Below, piece by piece: positions 1-12,396 of a stretch of 13,600 bases of DNA. Both the position numbers and the translations under genes were made by a program. This stretch comes from Podila epigama (Eukaryota; Mortierellomycota; Mortierellomycetes; Mortierellales; Mortierellaceae): the NCBI GenBank assembly GCA_015679605.1, contig JAAAVE010000568.1, forward strand, positions 1-13,600, given 5' to 3'. The notes under the pieces are model-generated. The model did not search any database. It was not told where the DNA came from and saw only the letters and a program-made list of their open reading frames with translations. Position 1 is the stretch's first letter. Each line of letters begins with the position of its first letter.

Positions 1-54
1 ACTCCCGACCTTCCGCTTTGGAGACGGACGCGCTGCCAATTGCGCCAATCCTCC
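1..54 (-). tRNA. tRNA-Trp (anticodon CCA), 3' part cut off by window edge
   Basis: On the minus strand the first 54 tRNA positions fit a canonical cloverleaf. The acceptor 5' strand is GGAGGAT (54 to 48), followed by T8 G9. The D-stem GCGC pairs perfectly with GCGC across an AATTGGCA loop, giving a good box A. The anticodon stem TCCGT/GCGGA encloses the loop CTCCAAA, so positions 34-36 read CCA and would decode UGG (Trp). There is no intron after position 37. The variable loop AGGTC and the first T-arm strand GGGAG follow, and the window stops at T54. The T-loop, the 3' acceptor strand and the Pol III terminator lie outside, so acceptor pairing cannot be checked. It lies on the same strand as ARO1, downstream of that gene's 3' end. 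Confidence 0.88.
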
Positions 55-205
55 TGTTGCTGTTGAAAACTTGAATTTTTTGTCCACTTTGTCGAACTGC
101 TGCACATTATGAGATGCAAGAGTTTTACACAACTTCATGGCCATGCTGGCAATCATTTCAAAGTCGTAAATATCCCTTATTTCTTTTTTTTCTAGATAAA
201 AGTAA

Positions 206-211
206 TTTATT
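206..211 (-). terminator. Poly(A) signal AATAAA for ARO1
   Basis: Reading the minus strand, AATAAA occurs about 64 nt after the ARO1 TAA stop, in an A/T-rich 3' flank that also carries T/A runs on either side. This is the expected spacing for a fungal 3' end signal. The actual cleavage site is not determined. Confidence 0.55.
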
Positions 212-274
212 GAAATCTCAACATTTTTTTTTTATAATATATCAAGGGCCTGTTAGACATCATCTATGCAATTC

Positions 275-5408
<5,134 letters not shown>

Positions 5409-5665
5409 TCAAGGTGGACGACGAGAGGAGTTGTGTGGGTGAGTGGATTGGGTTGAGATGATGACGAAGGAGGGGTGAAAGGAAAACGAAAAGCAAGAGA
5501 GAGAGAGAGAGGATGGGAGGAGGGTGGATGATATGGGATTATGGTGTGGGAAGGATGGCGTGGGATGGAGTGGAGTGAGAAGAAACGAAAGAACGAAAGA
5601 AGGAAAGAAAGAAAAGGTACAAAGGAACACAAAAAAATATATGCATCAAGAAAAAAAAAAAGCAT

Positions 5666-5672
5666 TGACTCA
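5666..5672. promoter_or_regulatory. Gcn4/CPC1-type site TGACTCA
   Basis: A perfect TGACTCA (pseudo-palindromic) lies 336 bp upstream of the ARO1 start and 359 bp upstream of the SDHAF2 start. Fungal bZIP regulators of the Gcn4/CPC1/CpcA family bind TGA(C/G)TCA, and ARO1 is a known target of general amino acid control in yeast. Near-matches CGAGTCA lie at 5771-5777 and 5871-5877. Function here is inferred from motif and context only. Confidence 0.5.
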
Positions 5673-5790
5673 GAGAGTGATAAAGTGAAGTGTGAAGTGT
5701 GAGTGTGTGACAAGAGAGATTTTCTCAGATTTTGTGTGTGGGTCATCACACATTTTTTTTCACAAGTGTTCGAGTCAGCCCAGTCCAGTC

Positions 5791-5819
5791 AGTCTATCAG
5801 TCTATCAGTCTATCAGTCT
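5791..5819 (+). repeat. AGTCTATC tandem repeat, 3 copies plus AGTCT
   Basis: Three exact 8-bp units run from 5791 to 5814 and are followed by a partial AGTCT. They are preceded by AGTCC/AGTC units, so the array probably grew by slippage. It lies in the SDHAF2 upstream region. Confidence 0.9.
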
Positions 5820-5901
5820 GCCCTGTTCCACGCTACAGCTGTGCTTTATTTTTTGTGCATTATTTTCCTCCGAGTCAATCTTCCGGTCCACAACAAAGTT
5901 T

Positions 5902-5943
5902 ACATTCATTCATTCATCCATTCATCTACCCATCCATCCATCT
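5902..5943 (+). repeat. CATT/CATC microsatellite
   Basis: An imperfect tetranucleotide array of CATT, then CATC and CTAC variants, lies about 90-130 bp upstream of the SDHAF2 start, probably in the 5' leader or core promoter. It is a simple-sequence repeat with no coding meaning. Confidence 0.85.
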
Positions 5944-6030
5944 AGCAAACACCTGCATCCCAATCCTCATTGACGAAAAACTACAAACACAGACACAGAC
6001 ATATCAACACAAACATACAAATACACACAC

Positions 6031-6540
6031 ATGTTCGCCATTAGATCAAGAGTACCTGGCATGCTGCTCAGGAGATCAACTGCACAGCTCGCTCAGCCTG
6101 CCAAGGCATTCACTCCCCTTGCACATTACTCTTCCTCCAAAGATCAACCTCCACGTGTCATGGACCACGATGACGCACGGGACAACATCGACCCTGATGG
6201 CTTCCAAACTCCTTACACCAACTTGCCTCCACTTCCTCGCGACCCAGACGAGTCATTGCAAACGATCCGTGCCCGTCTCACTTACCAGTCCCGCAAACGT
6301 GGTATCCTCGAGACGGATCTCCTGCTGTCAACCTTTGCCAAAGAGTTCCTCGGCAAGATGACCCTGGAAGAGTGCAGACGCCTTGACAAGTTCATGGACG
6401 AACCCGACTGGGATATTTACTACTGGGTCACTGGCAAGAAGGAGGTTCCTGATCGCTGGAAGAACGATCCCGTCTTTGAATTGCTCGTGAAGCATGCCAA
6501 GAACGAGGGACGTGTCGTCCGCCAAATGCCTGCACTCTAA
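6031..6540 (+). CDS. SDHAF2: Succinate dehydrogenase assembly factor 2 (Sdh5/SDHAF2-like), mitochondrial
   Basis: A single uninterrupted frame encodes 169 residues ending in TAA. The start is the first ATG for over 300 bases and sits after an A/C-rich leader. Residues 1 to about 35 form a Met/Arg/Ser-rich, acid-free N-terminus ([16 protein letters not shown]) typical of a mitochondrial presequence. The conserved core covers about 70-160 and holds the family hallmarks [15 protein letters not shown] (85-99) and [10 protein letters not shown] (126-135). Family members promote covalent FAD attachment to the flavoprotein subunit of complex II in the matrix, and the conserved RGxxE region contacts that subunit. 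The C-terminus beyond the core is short. It shares a divergent promoter with ARO1 and faces the ABC transporter gene tail to tail. Confidence 0.95.
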   Translation: MFAIRSRVPGMLLRRSTAQLAQPAKAFTPLAHYSSSKDQPPRVMDHDDARDNIDPDGFQTPYTNLPPLPRDPDESLQTIRARLTYQSRKRGILETDLLLSTFAKEFLGKMTLEECRRLDKFMDEPDWDIYYWVTGKKEVPDRWKNDPVFELLVKHAKNEGRVVRQMPAL

Positions 6541-6577
6541 GAGATAGAATCTGTCGTATTTATCCTTTCTCACTATC

Positions 6578-6583
6578 AATAAA
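6578..6583 (+). terminator. Poly(A) signal AATAAA for SDHAF2
   Basis: A perfect AATAAA lies 38 nt after the SDHAF2 stop codon, a typical distance for a 3' end. The cleavage site is not determined. Confidence 0.65.
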
Positions 6584-7136
6584 GACGGTATTTTCAGCAT
6601 TTTGTGAAATTGCGAGCTTGCTACCTTTGGGACAACAGACTTTTGATTTGGGAACAGGTGGGAGCGGAACACCCACGAGCTGGCTGAGGGACAGGCATGA
6701 AAAAGACAACGCCAGTCACACACGTCTTTATCTAGCCAAATCCGCCAAAAACAAAATACAAAAAAAAAAAAGAGACCCCACAGAGTTCACGGTCAAAAAA
6801 CGTACCGTCTAAAATGACAATGTGACTGTGTAGTTGGGCGCACACTCTGAATCTGTGCAGTCAATTGGGCACTGCCCCTTCCTTTAAATATTTGTGTCAA
6901 GTGGCCAACATATTGGCTCTTTTATGTCAACGCTCGCACAGAGTCACTTTCTGTTTTGTCCATAACACTTATAGTGCTAGTGTTTAGCAAGAGAGCATCA
7001 ACGGGATGTGATTAGTTCCCTCATTGAGGGCCACATCTTGGCAGGGGCACCTTATATCATCCTGGCAATCCACCCAGGATCGAGTGTCTACAAAGACCTC
7101 TGCAGACAATCCTTCATTTCCATCTTCATTTTCATT
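6584..7136. other. Convergent intergenic region, no gene recognised
   Basis: This is the spacer between the 3' ends of SDHAF2 and the ABC transporter gene. All frames are short and unconvincing. It contains an A-run (about 6760-6771), GCCAA/TTGGC (6904-6917), and two hairpin-capable stretches at 7005-7037 and 7059-7080. A pyrimidine-rich tract follows at about 7110-7165. I could not match it to any tRNA, 5S rRNA or spliceosomal snRNA. Confidence 0.6.
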
Positions 7137-7142
7137 TTTATT
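7137..7142 (-). terminator. Candidate poly(A) signal for the ABC transporter gene
   Basis: On the minus strand AATAAA occurs about 120 nt downstream of the transporter's TAG stop (7264-7262). It is the only exact hexamer I noticed in that flank. The spacing is long but acceptable for a fungal 3' UTR. Confidence 0.4.
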
Positions 7143-7261
7143 TCTCTCTATTCTTCTACTGTACTCTGACGGATCCCAGAGTTCTATTGCGTACTTCGAT
7201 TAATTAGGTGAGGTGACATTAAAAAAATAGATTAAGGGAATAACAGTATCTATATGGTTTT

Positions 7262-10200
7262 CTACTTTTGTTTGTTTCGGTCCTTCAACTTCAATGAGAA
7301 AAAGGCGAGGACATGCCAGCCAAACATGATGCAGGCCATTGCCGAAAAACACCACCAAAACTGACCCAGGGTATAAGTATGTGAGAGCGGCTCGTTCTGG
7401 ATCTCTTGCCATGGTCTTGCCTGGATCTCGCGTAGGTAGATGGCCTCAATCGCATATCGCGGTGCAGAAATCACCCAAAGCCATCGTGTCGCCGTGTAGC
7501 CTGAGGACGCATCATCTGCCATCACATCCGCCAAGTCTGGTGCATCCCCCGAAAACACAATCGTCCACGCCAACGTAAATCCAGTACCAACAAGTGCTAC
7601 ACGGTTCTGCGGGACCAGAGCCGACAACAAATACCCCATGGCAAAGGCAACCGCATAGAGCATAATAATGATGAACAACAAGTAAAAGTAGTTGGACCGT
7701 TGGTGAAAGAAAATGATCAGCGAGAGTGAAAACATGACTCCTGCAAGAACAATCCTTGGAATGTCAGCAATGACCTTGGCCAGATAGTAAGGGAATGTCA
7801 AGAGACCCGACGACTTCTCGCGCCAATAGACAATCTTTTCGTTGCCAAATGTCATGCTCCCAACCGAGATTCCTGCAAAGCACACGCCCAGTGCAATGAA
7901 CACGCCCACCTCTGTCAAGTGGTCTGTTGGATGTACACATGCAGGTTTGAGCTGGAATGGAGTCATGGCACACACCAAGTCATGCTGACGACCCAGATAA
8001 TCGAACCGCGAAGCCGCAATGGAGATAAAGAGACCACAGCCCAAATGCAATAACTGGTCGTACATGAACTGACGCTGGTTCCGGTATATCTGCAGGCGAG
8101 CTCGGTTGAGACAAAGCCAAAACATCATGAAAGGGTTGGCCGTGTTACGGACAGGGTCCTTGCGGCGTAGAAACAAACCCTCAATGGTCTCCCATGTCTC
8201 GGACAGGACTCCCTTCCACCACATTCGGCTCTCAATGACAAAGATACGGGTCGACTTGCCTAGTGTTTCCCAAAACGTCAGTGTTTCTGGGGGTGGCGGG
8301 GTGCTGTACATTGAATTAAAATCGCTCATTGCCATGGACGTCCTTGGGGAGGAAGGGGTGGATTTCTGGTGGATGGACTCGGGTGCCATTGTCACACTCT
8401 TGTGCCGGCTGTGTCGACCATGGTGGGCCTGGCTTGGTGGATGAAGAGTGGACGAAGCCGTTGTCGACGGCAAGGCCAAATTAGACATATTATTATTGGT
8501 GATTTCTGTCATGGCCAAAGACTCTGCCATGTTGCTGTTGCCATTGTTGCTGCTATTGCCTTGCTGTACAGAGACGGCCGAACGGTTCAAGTTAGGATAG
8601 GCCAGGAGGCCTGAGGTGCGTGGGTTAAAGTGGGGCGTGTTCAGGGCAGAGGCTTGAGGCGAGGGATGTTTATAGTCGACTCCGAGGCTGGCATTGGCGT
8701 AGAATGTTTGTGCCCTCTTACAGTACGACTCCCAGTATCGGGCCAGGTAAAATGGCTTGAACTTTTTAGTGATTTTCGACTTGACATTGTTCGAAATCAC
8801 GTCCATGTAAAAGTCAGAGGGGCTGGCACCTTCGGGCACTGGAAATCCAATGGCGCCAAAGTACGCAGGGCTTTCTGTCCGTGGTCCATGAAAGACGACC
8901 CGCCCACCATGTCCGAGCAACAAAAGATCGTCAAACTGGTCAAAGGCTGCTGGGCTTGGAGAATGAATGACGGCAGCAACGGTGAGTCCCTTGCGACGAG
9001 CCACGGCCCTGAGCAATCTGCACACATCAACGCTAGTACTCGAATCCAATCCCGAGGTGGGCTCGTCCAGGAAGAGAAGGCTGGGATCCGTTACAAGCTC
9101 CATACCAATATTGACACGCTTTCGCTGACCACCCGAAATGCCACGCCTCTCGGCATCACCCACGACTGAATCCATGACTTTGTTGAGACCAAGAAAGTCG
9201 ACAATCTCGAGAACCTTCTCCGTCATCTCGGCCTTTGTCAGGTCTGATGGGAGTCTCATGTACGCCGAGTGAAGGAGGACATCATGTACAGTCAGTTCTC
9301 GATGGATAATGTCTTCTTGAGGCACAAAGCCAATGAGCTTACGGTAGTAGCCCAGGTCCTCCTCAAGGCCATTCACTCGGATCGTGCCTGCGTCCTTGGG
9401 AACCTTGGATGTCAGCATTGAGATAAGCGTTGTCTTTCCTGATCCTGATGGTCCCATGATGGCACACGTTCGCCCACTCCTCAGCACGCCCGACACATTC
9501 TACCAAGGGCCACCATCAATGAACGATATTAGACGTGATTCATAGTAATGTTCAGCTCAGCGGTACTAGAGTATATCGTTTTTTTTTTTTTTTTTTTTTT
9601 TTTATACCTGGAGAATGGGTGTGCCATTGGCCAAAGTAAGACCCAAATGTTCAAACTCAATGTCGAATGTTGTTGCAACTCTGGTTGTTGCTTTCTTCTT
9701 TACGCTAGTGGGCTCTGTATCATTGTCACCGTTCCCTGCTTTGTCGGTTTCAATCTCAATGACAGAGTCTTTACTTGTCAGTTCTGTTGTCGAAGCATTG
9801 TTGTTCTTTCCTTCATTCACAGTCTCGTTTTCGCTTAGTAGCAGGTTGTCATGGTTGGTATTGTGGTTATGAATCCAGCGAAGACGCTTCTCCAGATGAT
9901 GTGCACGCACAGCCTCAAAACGTCCATGAACCCAAAAAACAATGCAGGAAGCGATAATGAAAAGAATCACAAAGATGACCAATCCAAACTTTGATGCTGA
10001 GGAGCTGCCTTCTGGGCATGATGCCAACCACAGACAGGATATCTAATAAAAGTTGAATAAGCCTCAGTGAGTTTCCTACGACTTTTTTTCATCTCTTGAG
10101 GCATAAATTCAAAAACATGTCGTAGAAAAGCATTTTTAGTTCAGTCCATGGCCCACTTACACCACCACCCACTGATCCAGCAGGACAATATTCATTCTGG

Positions 10201-10691
10201 GGGCAGATGGTCATAGTCTTTGTATCCTCGGAACAATAATAACCGGGACAGCAGTACATCGGTTGTGCAGTGTTGGAGGGACAATAGAACCCTGGTGGAC
10301 AGGGTGCAGTGTGTTTTGGTGAAACACAAAACTTGCTATGATTGTTGATGGCGGCGACAAAATGAGGGGAAAAAAAGTTGAGCCATCCATGCAGAACACG
10401 TGTCTTTTTCCATAACTCAAGTAAGGCTGAAAAGCGATCTGTATTCTTACCCAGCTGGGCATGTCCATGTTGGGGTGGTGCCGTTGCTTCTGAGTGGAGT
10501 TTGGACATATTGGCATGAAGGACCACGCCCGCGCTGATATCGAAGAAAATGAAGAAAAGAATAAGGATGCTGTTTGTAGTATCGAGTAAGAAAAAGAAAA
10601 AAGTTCCTCCACACAAGTGAATCGTTGCAGTTACCACAAGGCCGGGGGCATCGACCAGTTGTAGCAAGGCGTAGTACTCAAGCGGGTCCAT
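7262..10691 (-). CDS. ABCG24/28-like ABC half-transporter with Cys-rich ectodomain (five exons)
   Basis: Proposed exons are 10691-10635, 10533-10451, 10335-10161, 10042-9608 and 9499-7262. All phases match, giving 995 residues. Features in order: a cysteine-rich segment (about 25-118) with CPAGKFC, CPPGFYCPS, CCPGYYC, CPQNEYCPAG and SCPEG motifs; one membrane span (about 124-143, FGLVIFVILFII); a polar linker; and the ATPase domain, with Walker A GPSGSGKT at 266-273, Q-loop Q311, signature SGGQ at 372-375, Walker B LLFLDE at 391-396 and H-loop H429. Then come a Ser/Asn/Pro-rich linker (about 530-670) and a C-terminal membrane domain with the YWREKSSG motif. The ATPase-then-membrane order and ectodomain fit the ABCG24/28 (WBC) group of half-transporters, which dimerise; the substrate is unknown. 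The C-terminus is RNKQK, a weak COPI-retrieval resemblance. The core is secure. The first exon is tentative because no signal peptide is encoded before the ectodomain. Confidence 0.9.
9500..9607 (-). other. ABC transporter intron 4 (108 nt) with A25 run
   Basis: The donor is CAG|GTATAA and the acceptor is GGTAG|AAT, with a TCTAATA branch-point candidate. Splicing in phase 0 yields GTPILQ-NVSGVLRSG, the expected lead-in to Walker A. On the sense strand 25 consecutive A bases begin four bases after the donor (plus-strand T run at 9579-9603). Confidence 0.92.
10043..10160 (-). other. ABC transporter intron 3 (118 nt)
   Basis: A consensus donor GGT|GTAAGT at 10160 pairs with an acceptor TTATTAG| ending at 10043. 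The junction is phase 0 and joins CPAGSVGGG to ISCLWLASCPEG, which keeps the cysteine-rich pattern. The unspliced frame meets TAG at the acceptor. Confidence 0.88.
10336..10450 (-). other. ABC transporter intron 2 (115 nt)
   Basis: The donor is CTGG|GTAAGA at 10450 and the acceptor is CATAG|C ending at 10336, phase 2. Splicing creates TWTCPAG-KFCVSP, a regular Cys-x-x-x-x-x-Cys unit continuous with the following CPPGFYC repeat. The frame without splicing also stays open, which hides this intron from simple ORF calling. Confidence 0.75.
10534..10634 (-). other. ABC transporter intron 1 (101 nt), tentative
   Basis: The proposed donor is GTG|GTAACT at 10634. The acceptor ATATCAG| ends at 10534 and follows a strong pyrimidine tract. 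It switches into the frame required by intron 2. The acceptor looks good, but the donor and upstream exon are less certain because the resulting N-terminus (MDPLEYYALLQLV...) is not a recognisable signal peptide. Confidence 0.5.
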
Positions 10692-10760
10692 AGCTCTGCC
10701 TATAAAGCGTGTTGCTGTATTCGAGTTGAAGAAGTGGATTCAACAATATGGTTGTTGGGG

Positions 10761-10851
10761 GTGAAATTGGAGTGTGAAGTAAAATTCAAATGTGGAGCGA
10801 AGTTAAATTGTAAAGCAGAGATGAGCTGTGAGGTGGTGAAGTTGGAGTGTG
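10761..10851. repeat. Degenerate direct repeats in transporter leader
   Basis: GTGAAATTGGAGTGTG (10761-10776) and GTGAAGTTGGAGTGTG (10836-10851) match at 15 of 16 bases and start 75 bp apart. Looser copies (GTGAAGTAAAATT and GCGAAGTTAAATT) lie between them. On the transporter's sense strand these read as CACACTCCAACTTCAC-type units. Confidence 0.7.
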
Positions 10852-10969
10852 GTGGGAGAGTTGGGAGTTGTAGTGTCAAGTGAAGGTGGAGTCTGCTGGA
10901 ATGAGTGGACTACACAAATTGACAAAAAATATGCAAAAGTGCGGCCAGTTTACATGCGCGAGCCTTGTC

Positions 10970-10977
10970 TTTTTATA
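10970..10977 (-). promoter_or_regulatory. TATA-box candidate TATAAAAA for the ABC transporter gene
   Basis: The minus-strand TATAAAAA lies about 280 bp upstream of the proposed start at 10691 and is followed by a C/T/A-rich leader without further TATA motifs. Its location supports transcription starting near 10945, but no start site is known. Confidence 0.35.
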
Positions 10978-11920
10978 AGAGACTCGCAAGTCAGACATCT
11001 CGTGAGAATGAGTGTTTTGTGTGTACCATGAGATGAGAGCATCGTATGTCCTTGGCATTGTTGTTTTGTAAAGTAATGCTACGAGCGTATGAACAGACCG
11101 TACTTGTCGATGAATACATCTTCAAAGGCAAGCTCGCCAGCCAGCAAATGAGTAAAAAGGGAAAAGAACAGGCGGGTGAACTCCTCATGAAAGGAACTCA
11201 GAAAAAAAAAAAAGTATACGTTGAATCTCCGAATCAGCCGTTTGGGTTTTGGTGGTCATTCTTATCCAGGTTTAAGTATGAGCTTGTCTTTTTTTCAGAA
11301 GCGTAAACGTGCGTGTGTTTGGGCCTCAGGCAACAACAACGTAAAGTGCCATTTCGAGAAAGAAAAGCGCAAACACAGGGCCATGCCAAGGCAACCATGT
11401 AAATAAAACGTAATTGCAAACAACGTCAAATGTTGAGAATAATGTGTGATAAAACAATGACGCTTTCATGCCTGTCCTACACACACGCACAAGATACGAC
11501 ACAAACATGCGTTAGGAAACAAAAAAGGGTTTTGCACAGCTCAGTCAGTACGCAGGGCCCACAACCAAATGTAGCAATTGAAATTCTTCACATGCCTGCC
11601 AACCTCTGAATGTTTGCAGTTCGTCGTCATTTCACTCTATTCTTCCGTTTATCCGTGGGATCTTCAGGACCGTCCTATTTTAAAGTCATCCTTGTCCGTC
11701 AATAACATGTCCGCATGTGTCAACGGCCATTGTGCACTGTGCACCCTACCTTATCCACTTCATCCTGTTTCCCTACTCGGGACATGTGTAGGTAGGACAG
11801 AATATATCCTATTCAATCATTCAGAATGAGGTGGTGTTCAAAGGTCAGAGTCCTTGTAGGCCTCGGACTAGGGGCCACGTCAGCGTTGGACATTGTATTG
11901 CATATCGTCTATGCTTTCCA

Positions 11921-12000
11921 GGCTCTGTTGCAGCGGGTCGCTTTTACGACAGAGCCGTGGGTAAGAGCTAAATAGCTCGAGCCGGACCGAGACGCGCGTT
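11921..12000. other. GC-rich structured intergenic element, unidentified
   Basis: This stretch stands out from its surroundings by CpG density and nested inverted repeats. GGCTCT (11921-11926) pairs with AGAGCC (11951-11956). GTCG (11937-11940) pairs with CGAC (11947-11950). GAGCTA (11965-11970) pairs with TAGCTC (11973-11978). It does not fold as a tRNA on either strand in my reading, and I recognise no RNA family. Confidence 0.35.
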
Positions 12001-12396
12001 TCTTTGGCGGTCGTGTTTGTCGTCTGTTGCACTTGATCTTATCTATGCAAGTTTGTGTGCGTTCTTCTTCCCAACGAAAGGACGTTGCGCAATATAACAA
12101 ACAACAATGGCCACAAACTCAAAACTTTCATTATTGAATGGAACGTTCCACACACGACACAGTGACCCTCACTAGACGACACACACAGACACGCATCAAA
12201 TATGTTGGTGGCACTGTAGGAAGCTTGTTGGACAGATGTGACATTGCCAAGACATTCATTCTTGGCAGCTTCATTCCCATCCCTCCCTCCCCCTTGTACA
12301 TATTTTACTAAACTAATTCCTGATCTCTCATCACTCACTCATTCTCACTTGCTCCCACTTTAAACAATTCCCTCCTTTTTCGACATAAACACCATA

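Larger units (their letters stand above)
10692..12396. promoter_or_regulatory. Divergent intergenic region between ABC transporter and F-box genes
   Basis: About 1.7 kb without a convincing gene. The transporter side (10692-10980) is pyrimidine-rich on the sense strand, with degenerate repeats and a TATA-box candidate. The middle (about 11000-11900) is of ordinary composition with only short unsupported frames. A GC-rich, hairpin-forming stretch occupies about 11921-12000. The F-box side (about 12270-12396) is a C/T-rich leader with no ATG just before the start codon. Confidence 0.6.

Noticed and set aside
5732-6361. 209-codon plus-strand frame overlapping SDHAF2
   Set aside because: It reads the promoter repeats and an alternative frame of SDHAF2, and SDHAF2 itself has clear family motifs.
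7030-7080. Resemblance to U1 snRNA (TTGGCAGGGG followed by CCCAGG)
   Set aside because: The essential ACTTACCT 5'-splice-site-pairing sequence and the Sm site are absent, so the match is superficial.
8630-9169. 179-codon plus-strand frame opposite the transporter ATPase domain
   Set aside because: It is antisense to conserved Walker and signature motifs and has no motifs of its own.
10427-10450. A 24-nt GTAAGA...TTTCAG intron in the transporter
   Set aside because: It is in frame but far below a workable intron size. The 115-nt alternative gives a better cysteine-rich protein.
11046-11306. 86-codon plus-strand frame with a charged segment (LVDEYIFKGKLASQQMSKKG)
   Set aside because: It looks mildly protein-like, but I recognise no family, there is an A12 run inside it, and no promoter or splice evidence supports it. 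It could be a gene remnant.
11909-12100. tRNA or minus-strand small ORF in the GC-rich element
   Set aside because: No D-arm/anticodon-arm/T-arm arrangement fits on either strand, and the frame is short with no supporting signal.
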